From: Symsagittifera roscoffensis
Taxonomy: Eukaryota; Xenacoelomorpha; Acoela; Convolutidae
Direction of reading: 5' to 3'
Assembly (NCBI RefSeq): GCF_963678635.1
Contig: NC_087070.1
Coordinates: forward strand, 310,001 to 374,000
Length of the DNA stretch: 64,000 bases
Part shown: positions 1 through 11,600 of the stretch, piece after piece
How the letters are laid out: each line of letters begins with the position of its first letter
How positions within the stretch are numbered: the first letter of the stretch is position 1
The notes under the pieces: generated by a model
What the model was told of the DNA's origin: nothing
Databases searched by the model: none
What the model saw: only the letters and a program-made list of their open reading frames with translations
Position numbers and translations under genes: made by a program

Positions 1-20
1 TATTGGAACGTTTGGCCAGA

Positions 21-425
21 CGGTGAGGGCTGGAATATTCTAGTATTTTAAAATTTCAAAAATTCGAATGATGACGTCACATTTCTGAGAAATGCTGAAA
101 CGGCCATTTTGACAGAAAACGAGAGAGAAAACACAACAACAATATTCGTTGGAATAGACTAGGTGAACGACAAGCCTTGTGACATTCGACCAGAATGGAC
201 AAAATGCAATCTCTGCAGACTTCGAATTTTTAGCAGTGAACCTTTCGAGTTAATGATTTTGAAGGATTAACGACGTTATTCAGATGATTAGCAGAACGGT
301 GACGGTCAGGATATTCCCGTATTTTAAAATTTTAAATTTTCGAAGTGATGACGTAACATTTCTGAGAAATGTCAGAAACGGCCATTTTAGCAAAAAGAAC
401 TAAGAAAAACAGAACAACATTAGCT
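21..425. repeat. Imperfect direct repeat, period about 277 bp, with CRE-like octamer
   Basis: The stretches 21-150 and 298-425 align over most of their length. Both contain a TATTTTAAAATTT-type block, then GATGACGT(C/A)AC, then ATTTCTGAGAAATG and ACGGCCATTTT. The first copy has a perfect TGACGTCA at 72-79 (CREB/ATF consensus); the second has TGACGTAA. Both contain the small inverted repeat ATTTCTGAGAAAT. Any regulatory use is inference. Confidence 0.55.
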
Positions 426-497
426 GCGCTAACAACAACTACGGAATTGAGATTGAAAAACGACAGCGAGTTACAGAGTAACAGAGAACACTCCGAG

Positions 498-547
498 TTG
501 CAACTATTGTACTGCTACAATAGTTGCAAGGCCGTTGCGAGCAACGG
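498..547. repeat. Two adjacent perfect hairpins
   Basis: Bases 498-511 and 516-529 are perfect 14-bp inverted arms around a 4-base loop. Directly after, 532-538 and 541-547 form a perfect 7-bp stem with a 2-base loop. A further 11-bp inverted pair (CCTTCCGGATT and its complement) brackets about 565-641. The block is strongly foldable; its function is unknown. Confidence 0.6.
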
Positions 548-882
548 TGAAGGGTGAGAAACCAGCCTTCCGGATTAGGAGGAAATCAAGATTAACGAGC
601 TTGATTCAGCGGATTCGTCAATCCGGAAGGGTAAAGGAACTAGAACTTTTATCCTGTTGCATAAACTTTTAGCTTCCTGTTATGTCCTGACTTGAATTTA
701 ATTAATATCTAGATTTATTTTGATAAGGATGAGAAGCTAGGAGTTGGGGGAAAGGGTTGATTCATCTTCGATGGAGATGATGATTTTTATCGACCCGATA
801 CAGTAACGTTTTTGTCGACCCGATGTTGGAAAAGACCACCGAAAAGTACTGGCTTGGTAGAGACGGTGAAAAGCATGCAAAG

Positions 883-1053
883 CTCTGTTTAGACGCTAGA
901 CAGTCGTCTTAAGACTTAGTTTTGTTATCCGTCGATATGTATCTTCCGGGCGAATGTTACAAACGCTCTGTTTAGACGTTAGCCAGTCGTCTGCCAGTCG
1001 TCTTAGGACCTAGCTTTATTTTCCGTCGATATGTATCTTCCGGGCGAATGTTA
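883..1053. repeat. Tandem duplicated block ending GCGAATGTTACA
   Basis: Two copies of a unit of about 85-90 bp (CTCTGTTTAGACG..., CAGTCGTCTTA, CCGTCGATATGTATCTTCC, GGGCGAATGTTACA). The end matches the last ten bases of the LTRs of elements A and B read in B's orientation. This may be the duplicated edge of a related LTR family; that is inference. Confidence 0.5.
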
Positions 1054-1194
1054 CATTGGCTAATTTTTTAACATGATGATTTAGAACCAAAATGTATGTG
1101 AATTATTGCACATTACACTCGTAAATTGATGTATTATCGTCCTTTAGATTAGTTTATTGTAAAAATCCTGATGATGCACATACTTGCGAAAACG

Positions 1195-2080
1195 TGTAAC
1201 ATTCGTCTACTGTAGTCACACATGAGGCTTAAGAAAAATAGGCCCTATAACCATTGGCTCAAGAGTCAGGGACACTATCTCTTGTGTTTTTCTACCTCAA
1301 GAACAGTCGGAGCCAATTCGGTTCGCTTGCGACATGAGACTGGAACCCGTTACAGCTTAAAGGCCACTACCAAAATACCCCCCACTCTAGAAATAAAAAC
1401 GTCCCCATACTTAGGTCTCGAAATACCCAAAATATATGAACGCCGTTAAAAACCGGGTCGGAACAATCCGCTTAGTTACTTTTTATTGGACAGTGGAACT
1501 TTGATCCATTTCAGATGGATCAACCTAAAACTCGCCTTATCTCAACATAACTATCATAAAATACACTCGAGAAATTTAAATTGAGAACTCACATGTCGAT
1601 GCACTTGAGTATGAGGAGTAACTAAAAGATAAGCAGCTTGAGAATCAAATAATATAACTAAATAAGTTTGATGCTAATTAGTTTTAACAACAGAAGTAAG
1701 TTCTGTCTCAAGAATCGAAGTTTCTGAATGAACCATTGGGACACTCGAGTTGCCCACTGTTCCATTGAAGGTTCACTCCTTTCCGTTCGAATAGTCGTCC
1801 TTTCTCAAGTCTGTATTCTATTCTCCTGTTTTCAGGATAAGACAGCTCTACTCTCTGATTATTTCGTATCGAGAAATTGTGAATAGCAATTTCCTGTCTT
1901 TTTCTTGAGTAGTTTCCCGCAATTGTTAATTCGGTCGTTCTGATTTTTGATTTTTGCGTTTTCAGTTGGTTCGAGAAAACTGAGCATGACAGGCTCCATT
2001 CGAAATTTTTAAAATTAAAACTTCACACCAAAATTACGTGTTTCTCAAGGTCAAACCTCCAGACATGACCGACTGGCACA
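1195..2080 (-). repeat. 3' LTR of element A (886 bp)
   Basis: On the minus strand it begins TGTGCCAGTCGGTC (right edge 2080) and ends GAATGTTACA (left edge 1195), the TG...CA form of LTRs. It matches 41341-42227 closely and B's LTRs less closely. It carries a minus-strand AATAAA at 1487-1482 and a perfect 9-bp hairpin at 1501-1523 just upstream of it in element direction. The inner edge is fixed because the same internal sequence (CGAGTCCGGGGAGTA) abuts B's 3' LTR. Confidence 0.85.
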
Positions 2081-2656
2081 TACTCCCCGGACTCGAGATC
2101 GATGTCCCCATCGTGTGTTGTCATCTGCCAGTGAGTCCCAGAGAACCGAGTGTTGCTCAAGATACAGTGCCAGTGGTCATTTACAGAAGTTTGCATCGGA
2201 CTTAAGTTTATCTGCCTTCCAAAATTCACAACCATATAAAATTTTCACGCTATCGCTAAACAGCAATCAAAATCTGCACACACCTGCACCCATGAATCCC
2301 CGCTTTTTAAGCTGGTAATTTTTAAAATTTCTTTTGTCCTATTCAGTCAGGAAATTGTCATGCATCATTTTGACTTATATAATAGATCTATCATATTAAT
2401 AACAATATCCTATTCGTCTAAAATTTCTTTTTAGTGAACCCAGATTTCATCCAAGTTCACTCTCAAGTCCCCTCCCTCTCAAGACTCAAGACTCTAGAAT
2501 TTTCCTTTCGAGCCGCCGGCTCACCTCGTGTTTTTCGCCTTCGAGGTACCCGACACCGGTGTTCTTGGCACTGTAATTTGTTCCAACAGTGCCTCTTCGT
2601 TTTCCGGAGCTGATCACAATTTCCTCCCAGGCCTTCAGCTGTTCATAGGATCGCAT
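2081..2656 (-). other. 3' untranslated part of element A
   Basis: The part next to the LTR (about 2081-2420) is homologous to 39560-39895 of element B in inverse orientation. The rest holds the decayed reading frame that continued ORF2 in B. No canonical long polypurine tract precedes the LTR; the adjoining bases are CGAGTCCGGGGAGTA in element sense, only partly purine. CTTGAG-type hexamers cluster near 2460-2495. Confidence 0.6.
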
Positions 2657-5600
2657 TCACTCCCTCTGCTCTTGCAACCTCTTCGATTGATTTGGTAGGC
2701 TCTTCACCTTCGACTCCCGGTTCAAACAGAAGGAATTGTGAAGACTCATGCTTACATTCCTCGCCAGGTCCTCCTCCAGTATCGTTTCCCTCGCTCTAGA
2801 ATTGTCTCTGGATACTCTGCCCACTCTTTTCCACCCCGTCGTGATCGCATTTCGATGGGTCAGCAGAGGTCTCTTGAAGGCATCTGGCCCTATTTCGGCT
2901 TGGAAATGTCGATATTCCTTTTGATGTTTCCTCATGTGGTCCTTTGTCACTACATACAACCAGGATGTTAACGTCGCTCGAAACCAAGGAAAGAATCTCA
3001 GGCGGTTCCATATATGTCTGACTTCCACTGGTATGGCGAATACCTTGCATGTGGTCTCGAACAACTCTAGTCTCCTGCTGTAATCTATCGCATGAATCGA
3101 CTCAGCTGTTGGCGCTCTCGATTCTCTATACTTCGCTATGTTTTCTTCAATCCATCGCAGAGCCAGCATCGTGCTTACCACCAAGATGGTCACCTTTTGT
3201 CGATGCTCCGGTAGTCCCAACGATTTAATCTCTTCTATGTCCCAAATCAGACAGAGATTGGCGCGTTCTGGGTACCACACTGTCTGCGCCAGACAGTGGC
3301 ATGGACAATCCCCATGCGTGAGGTCGATGCTTCTAAGATTGCGTTCTCCCGAGGCTTCCAGGAGAGGCTCAAGCTCCATCATTTTCTCGTGTATCACGTC
3401 GACTTCTTCTGAGCTTGGAGTACCTATTGCGGGTTTCCCCACCATGTTTTGCCTTCCGTGATCACTTGTGTTTTCGTTCTCCAAGCTTAGAAGTTCTTCA
3501 CCCCAGATTTCACTCAAGTCGTCTCTTTGTTCCTTCGGTACTGCTCCTCGGATCTTCCTCAACAGCTTGTGTGAATGATGTGACATCCGAGCTAGTCTCA
3601 CGCACTTGGGCACTGAGAAAGCCTTGTCTATCAATACCCTCAGGCTGGACACCTCCACCATCGCCATGTGTAGTGGATAGTGGCTTCCACATAGGTTAGC
3701 CAACACTGACCCCACTAAGGATTTCGCATTCAGAGGCAATCCATAGGCTTCGCTCATGGGAAATCCCATCTCCGCCTCGAGTCCAATTTTCCAACTCTTG
3801 ATGTGCTTCTGGTTCACTTGTAACACTCCGGGCCATGATTCCACGCTCAACGCGGTCACCAGGTGGTGTTCTGACTCTAGCCTCTCCAGTAACTGGAGAC
3901 TACACATTCTTGAGAAAAATCCCAAGGCTGTCGCTAGGTTCACGGTGGTACTCGCGTAACATTCAGCCACTATCTGTATCTCGCTCTTCTCCCTTTCAGT
4001 GATATCCTCAAACCAGGTGATGAGGTCCTCTTTCTGGAAAGACTGTATCCTGACGCATGATCGTCCATCACAAGTATGCTCGCCGTTGCCACACGTCGAA
4101 TCAAGACAACTGCCCGGTTCCATCCTCTTCACCGACCCTGTTCCACTCGTCACCTCACTCGACTCTTTCATCTGAGGCAGGATCAGTCTATGTACTATAC
4201 TCAAGGTCGCCAAATCCTCATCCTCTGTCGGTGCCAAACTCACTCGCTCAGTGACCTCCTCAATCAGGCTCGCGTGGGGATGTGGACACCAGGAGGGTCT
4301 GAGTAATTTCCATACCACTCCCAGATTCGTGGTCAACACGCCATTCCCGTTACTCCTTTTTAGTTCCACTCTTTTACTTGAGTGTGGCACACTCATCACT
4401 TCCGGCGTTCTCTCTAGAATCAGACCCAGGCTAGGTCTCTCTCTCTCCACAGTGTCTATTTCCATTATCTTCTCTGTCCAGAACTTCAGTAGCTCCGCCA
4501 CCTCATAGTTTCTGTGGGCACTTCCGGCTTCCAAGTCCAAGAAGGGGTTGTACGCCATTCCCATTACTCCAGAAACATACTGGTACTCTCCCTTTTTGTT
4601 GAGTTTTAAGTACTCCCCTGACGAAGCCAGGTTGCGGTGAACGTCGTGTTTCTCCTCGAACTTCTTGTTGTAGAACCTTCGTATCTCATCTAACTTCCTA
4701 TGGCTCTCCAGAGATTGCCTGGAACCATCCTCCCTCTCTATTCCAGTACTCTGGTACACATTCAAGATGACTGTGGAGACTCTCCTTTCCAGCGTCTTGC
4801 TTCCAACTGCTTTCTGATGACATGCTAGGATGGTACTGTCAGTCATCATCGACATCGTCCATCTCAAGAAACAGGTTGCATCTTTCCTTCTTGCCAGACT
4901 CAAGCCTGAGTTGTCCCTGGCTACGTGCTGCATCAGCGTTCGATATATCTCTAGATTCTTGCCTCCCAGCTTCAACTTATCGTACGAAGTCAGTGTCTCC
5001 AGCTCTATCCCCAACAGGCTCCACGCGAACATCAGTTGTCCTGCAGTCCTGATGAAGGGATTCGCCATCAGCGGCGGTGCCGATGAGGGTGTCCTCATGG
5101 CCTCTTCAAAATGATCCTTCACTAAGTTCTGCCAGGATCTCTTCAGCTGGTTTGCCAATTCTATCTTGTTAACCTCAGCCTTCTGCTGGGTGGCCCAACT
5201 GTGTCGCTTGCGGGCCACTCCGCTGTTCAATTTCTTCAAACAGTCTTCCATCTCCTTCAATGTCTCAAGGGCTATCCACCACGGTCGGGAAGTATTTCTG
5301 GTTTTATTCTTCTCAAGAGGATCGCTGGTCACTTGTTTCCCAACAGCTTGATGTTCACTTGAGACCCATTCCTTGCCGACGTCTACCTCCCAGGTCTGCC
5401 CGCTCGTCGAACCTCGCTTCATTTTTATTCTCTGAGGTTTGAAATCTTCCTCCGTCACTGAGCTAGTGGGGTTTTCCATTTCTCTTTCTATGTCGAGCAG
5501 TTTCCTCGGTTCATAGCTACTCTTGTAGGCTGCCGTCTTCCATCGCGCCAGAACCATGGGGGCCGTCTCTCTCAAGTCTTTTTCTGAGACCGCGTCAGCT

Positions 5601-8600
5601 GAAGGACTGCCCAATCCCTCTACGTCTCTCTTCCTCTTGCGAGACCTCACGTCTTTATTCGGGGGTGTCGTCGTTATCATCACTGATTCAACTTCCTTCT
5701 CTCCAACCAACTCTTGCCTCCCCCCTGCTCGAGCCTTAAGGATATTAGTACTTTTAATCATATTACTAGTTCCCACCTTATCCCCCCTTGTATATTTAAT
5801 TATTTTATTGTCAGTTTTCTGTTTCGGAGTAGAGCTGTCTTTACATTTGTCTTCTCTGGTCTTTTTTGATGTTTTCCTCAACTCGACCATCTTGCTCAGC
5901 AATTCTCCTCTAGCTTTCTCCTCTAAACCCGTCCCCATCAGGACAGGTTCACCGAACTTCACCACTGTGTCCCACAGTTCTTCTTTAAAATTGTCCAATG
6001 TGGTGTCCTCATCCACCTCTCGATTGAAATCGCTCAAGAATTCTTCCCAAGCATCTTCGTTCAGAGTGCCCAGGAAGGCGTCTCTGTTTCCCTCGAAGGT
6101 ATTCTTCTCCCTTCTCTCCGCACTCAAGAAGATCATCCCCATGTTGGGATTCTCGCTCGTCAATGACATCTCTGGGTCCTTGCGGGGGGATGAGGTCAGA
6201 GGTGGCGTGGGTGTATCTGCCCAGTTTTCTTCACTCAGATCCTTCAACAGTTCCTGCGCAGTGAACTCCTCCTCCGCTGGCTTCTGCTCCGGCGTGTTTC
6301 CCACCTCCATATCTTCTCCTGCCTCACTGAGAGTTTCATTCATGCTCTCGTCTCCCGACTCTGCTTCTCTTCTCTCAAGAATCCTCTTGAATCGATCTTC
6401 TACGGTGCCACTCCTTTTATCCCCAGGGGTGTCCACCGAAAGAGGTGATGGTGTCGTTGGATTCGTCCCCTTGTGCGTGTCCTCATCCACCTCTCGATTG
6501 AAATCGCTCAAGAATTCTTCCCAAGCATCTTCGTTCAGAGTGCCCAGGAAGGCGTCTCTGTTTCCCTCGAAGGTATTCTTCTCCCTTCTCTCCGCACTCA
6601 AGAAGATCATCCCCATGTTGGGATTCTCGCTCGTCAATGACATCTCTGGGTCCTTGCGGGGGGATGAGGTCAGAGGTGGCGTGGGTGTATCTGCCCAGTT
6701 TTCTTCACTCAGATCCTTCAACAGTTCCTGCGCAGTGAACTCCTCCTCCGCTGGCTTCTGCTCCGGCGTGTTTCCCACCTCCATATCTTCTCCTGCCTCA
6801 CTGAGAGTTTCATCCATGCTCTCGTCTCCCGACTCTGCTTCTCTTCTCTCAAGAATCCTCTTGAATCGATCTTCTACGGTGCCACTCCTTTTATCCCCAG
6901 GGGTGTCCACCGAAAGAGGTGATGGTGTCGTTGGATTCGTCCCCTTGTGCTCTGTCCGTGCCACATACAATGGACCTGCTGCATCCAGCTTTTTTCCTTC
7001 CTGATTCCTTTCCACCTGCTCTAGTCCGTAAGGTGCCCGGTATCTCCTTGTGGCAAACAGCATCTCGTCTGCTTTCAGTGCGATATGCCCTTCCTCCACT
7101 ATCATCCTGCCGTCGTCCCATGCCGGCAACTGGTTCTCTAGACTTGCCCGCTCAAGTACTCTCAAGGCATTTCGCACTTCGAATTTCGGGGGCATCGACC
7201 CTCTCATTTTCTTGGCTTGAGTCGTCCATGAGTTTATCTTCACATCGCTGGTATGGAAATAAATCGCTGCAGTGTAGCCGATGAAGAGCGGATCCCAGCC
7301 GTCGGTAAACTCCTTCTGCCGTACTTCGGTTGTGGTTCTCGCGTAAGGGGACGTGACAACCAGGGAACTGTTCATCCCCAGGGTCATTCTCCTCACTGTG
7401 GGGAACTCGGGAATGCTCGTTGGTAGGACTTCTTTCTCCAATATCGCCTCTAGCTCCTTTTTCACTAACTCGAAGCTTTTCGTCCATGTAGGGATTCTCA
7501 AGATTTCTTGCCCATTGGCTGTCAAGGGATTCAAGTTCCAGAACTTGGGGTAAGTTTCGATGGGGCCCTCGCGCTTGCCTCCCATCCGGCATTGCAGTTG
7601 TCCACGGAAACTGTACACGACCAATTCCGGATCCTTCACCTTCCCGAAGAGCACCGTGTTGCTCATTTGTGCCCTCAGCACCTTTTGCTGACACCAGTTT
7701 AGTGTCGTTTCATCTAGTACGCTTATGAGGCTCACGTGGGTCACGGAGTATCGATAAGCCGTCACCAGAGGATCCGGAAACGCGAACGTGACGGCCGGTC
7801 CATATATACAGGTCACGACCTCCCCTAGCCCCCGGATAATCCCCATGGGATCCGATCTCATGGCCAGGCATAGGTCCGTCAATAGGGGCATGCCTCCATT
7901 CGCTCTTCTCCATTCTTCTCTTGTCTTCGGGCTCTTCTCTTCACCAGTCAGGTGCCTGTTTTGCATCAACAGGTACTGCACTAGCAGCGTCTTTAGTCCT
8001 GCCGCACACTTGTATGAGTAGGTCTCAATACTCGAGTGTGTTCTTCCCATCGACAGGGGCTCCCCGTACCTCATCAGTCGGTGAAATGACGCCAGCTCAC
8101 CGTGGGTCAGAAGCACTAGCGTCAAGTACCCGTCTATTCTGAGGGTACCCACGCCACGACTGAACATGTATGCTGGGCCCATATTAAACAAGTGCCTCGG
8201 GTAAACCAGGTACAGCGCCAGCAACAGACTGATAGGCATGTTCAATACCTCCTGTATGAATGCCTTGAAGATAGTCTCCTTCGCACTGTACACCTCGGTC
8301 AGGAACTCTTTTCCCCAACAAGGACTCAAGAACTCGAGAATCTCATGATCCCTCCTCGTCCTTAGCTCACCTCTCGCGTGCTCCCTCCAGAACCCTCCAA
8401 TCGTGACCTCATTGGCTGCTGTGACGAACCTGCCAACCGTCATCTCCTTCTTCTCAGCTATTCCCAGTTGCTCCTCAAGAAAATCCCAGATCTGCTTCAC
8501 CAGAAGCGCCGCATCTTCTCTTGTTTTCTCCGTGGCGTTTTCCAGTCTTGGGGTCAAGAAGGGCCATTTGCCTCCCTCTTGTGCCAACCGATACACCATC

Positions 8601-11600
8601 GACTCTAGTTGCTTCTCCGATGCGGCCACGTTCTTCCTTTCGTTGTTCGGCCCTCTAGATTTGCTGGTTGAGCTCGTGATGGTCAACTCCATGTCCCGAA
8701 ACCACAGACTAGCCGTCAGGTGAGCCACCACTGGATGATCATCCCTTATAATCGGGCTGAGCTTGAGTTGCCTGGCGAAGTTGGATATCTCCAACAAGAG
8801 GACCTCGTCTAGTACGATGAGGATGTCGGCCAACTCATAAAAGCCTCTCAACGCATGGGAGACATCCGCCCATGCCGCCGCGAGTTCTGATCTGCGCAGT
8901 CTCAAGTTCGTCGGTTCCAATTCTCGGTTGGGAGCTGCCATCAAGACACGCCACCCATTCCCCTCTGCGATCAAGATCAAGATCGTGTACACAAATTGCA
9001 GAGCGAGCGGCATGCTCGAGTACCCGGGGGACGTTGTGAACGCCACTTTTGTCTTGGAGCCGAATCTTGAGGCAACATTCTCTTGTATCTCATTTATGGC
9101 CGCAAATAAGGTCTGGATGGCTTCCCAGATCCTCTTTGGCGTGGGCTCACCACCCTTGAGCTGCTCAAGAAATCCCGTTGCATGCAGATGATCGTTCATC
9201 CCTGCAAACAGCAGTAACTCAGGTTCGCAGGGCATTTCTGACTTCATTGCCACCACCAGGGTCAACATCTGGTTCAGCTCCGCTCCCGGCAAGGCATATA
9301 TCAGGGTCTCTGGCCAGAACAACTTGGGAGACGTTCCTTCAAAATCTGATCCTGCTACGATAACCACCCTTGCTGCAGCTGGATCTGCTCTGTCGTAAAC
9401 TGCCAGGGTTTTGGCCAGCTGCGTCTGCCCGCAGGGTTTCCCATATCGGGGGTCGTTGGCCAGTCTTGTGCCTTCATATGCGGCGTCTGGTAACTCCATG
9501 TCTCTCGGGTCCATCAGTTTGTCTACCACTCTCAATTGTGCTGGAGTGGCCACTCTAATTCTGGAAATGCTGGTTCGGTGCTTGGGAGGCTCCACCACCA
9601 ATCCCGGGCTCCCTAATGACTTGGGAGGTCTGTAATTGATCGGTCCCATCACCGATTTTGTGGGAATTCCAGTCAGATCCGCCGTCTCCATTAACTTAGC
9701 TCTCGAGAAATGTGTTTCATGAGCCTTCAACCAGTCCACGCACTGGTGTCTCCCCAAGTCTTCGTGTGACACCTGTTCCAGACCCAAAGCTCTCGCTAGC
9801 TCCTGCCTACATTCCAGATCCTCCAGAACCAGTTCCTTGACCTTCTCCTCATATTTCGACCTGCTGGTCTCCAGTGGCTTCTCTGACCTCTTCTTCTCCG
9901 CAACCACCACTGAGGATATTATCGACCCTTGAGGAGTTGCTGATATCGCTTCATCTGCTTCCATGGGTGTGGTGCTCGGTAACTTGGTCCGGCTGTTCCT
10001 CAAACTGTCTCTAGAATCGGCTCTCTCGCCTAAGCGACTGGACAAAGACCTCGGGTTGAAGAAGGGTGGGTTTGGAGGTGGTCCGAACGTGACCTGTGCT
10101 GTCTCCAGCAATTCTGCCTCTAGCGCACATATGTGTCTTTGGAAGACGTTGTTCAACCACTCCACCCCTCTGGGCCTATCAAAGTGAATGCCATCCGCAG
10201 ATGCATCGTCAGGGAAAGAGGATAGCTCCATTTGTTCAGCCACGTCCAGTAGCCTAAGGGGAAGGACACTCCTTTGATGTACCTTCTTGATTGCTTCGTT
10301 CAGTCCTCGCACTTTTGTGTTCATCTCCACTGCATGTTGATCCGCTCCCATGTTGTAGGGAACAGTACATACCGTGAGAATGGACGGATCCATTTGGATC
10401 CGTATTTCCTCGAGAATGCAGCTCATCTTTTTGTGCAGCCTTGTCACCTTCCTTGCTTCCCCCCTGGACACATCATTCGTCCCGACCATCAGGGTGACCG
10501 TGTATACACTCACCATCCCTAACATCTCAAGTGTCGCTAACATCTGCGGCGTTGCGGCTCCGGCGAAGCTCAAGATTCCCGTCTGCCAATGAGACTGGAT
10601 CCGGGTCAGCACCCGCAGCAAGCTGTCCCCAACGATCAAGTGAACCACACCCTCAGGCACTCGCGGATGCGTGAAGTACTCCACCCAAGTCGCGTCGTGG
10701 AAGCAATCTCTCCTCTCCCTCTGCGCCGCGCTCCAGTCTACCCGATTGTGCTTGCGATATCTCCCTTCCGTATTCTTCTTGTAGCTCGAGATCACCACAC
10801 TCCTGACAGGTTGCTCCCCCCAAGTCGAGGGTAAGTCCGCTCTTGCCGGACTCTCGCGATTCCTCAGCTGTAGCCTCTCGTGCAACTCTTCCAACCGTGA
10901 CGAGCCGCCACTCACCTGGCTACTACCTGGGGTCGAGCTCGGTGTATATCCAGGCAGCGCGACGTCCATCAATGGTCGTATTACTTGAGTCTCCATTCCA
11001 CGCAGGGAGGATGCTGATTCGGGCGGTATCCATACCTCCAGCCCCTCGTTCATATGCTCCTGAGCCGCACGATCGAGGTTGAATCGTCCCTTCGACCTAG
11101 GAGCTTCATCCACTTCCATGCGTGACTCTGGCCTTGAGACAGTCACTACCCGTTCCTTGGGCCTAGCCCCTTTCTGCATATCGAGCTCGCGTTGTTGTTG
11201 CTGGATTCTCTCAAGTTTTGCCTGATCTCTCTCGAGAGCCTGCTTCAGCTGCTCACAATTCGCGGCATTCTCCCGCACCCTTTCTGCCTGTAGCCGTTCA
11301 GCTCTCATTATGTCTAGTTCTCTCCGCGCTTGATCCCTCTCAAGCACCGCTTGATCCCGGTCGAGGTTCGCCTTGTTTCTTTCCCGCTGGGTTTTCTCGA
11401 GTTCTCTCTGCATGGCACTGACGTCCGGATAAGCTTCCCCCGTCTGCTGTGCCCGTGTCATCGATAGTACTTTGCTCGTACTCTGGCTCGTGGACCTGAC
11501 TGATGGTCTGACCGGCAGTGGGAATTCCCCCGCGCCATACTCCGTATTGTTGTTCAGGCCAGGGTTCCTCGCCAAATCGAACCCCCTTATCGCCCCATCC

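Larger units (their letters stand above)
1..1194. other. Flank left of element A, no gene seen
   Basis: AT-rich non-coding DNA. The short open frame at 369-557 has no recognisable domain and is not supported. The stretch holds an imperfect direct repeat (about 21-150 and 298-425), two tight hairpins near 500 and 540, and a duplicated block near 883-1053 that ends in the same GAATGTTACA as the LTRs of the large elements. It may itself be remnant transposon sequence. Confidence 0.6.

Noticed and set aside
369-557. 62-codon frame near the left edge
   Set aside because: It overlaps the direct repeat and the hairpins, has low-complexity Thr-rich content and no homology that I recognise.
1195-2080. 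LTRs at 1195 and 41341 as solo LTRs
   Set aside because: Both abut internal sequence of the same element, in the same orientation, and their sequences pair with each other.
5556-7004. 482-codon plus-strand open frame with two identical halves
   Set aside because: It is antisense to ORF2 of A, lies over the 474-bp duplication and has low-complexity Ser/Leu content; no domain recognised.
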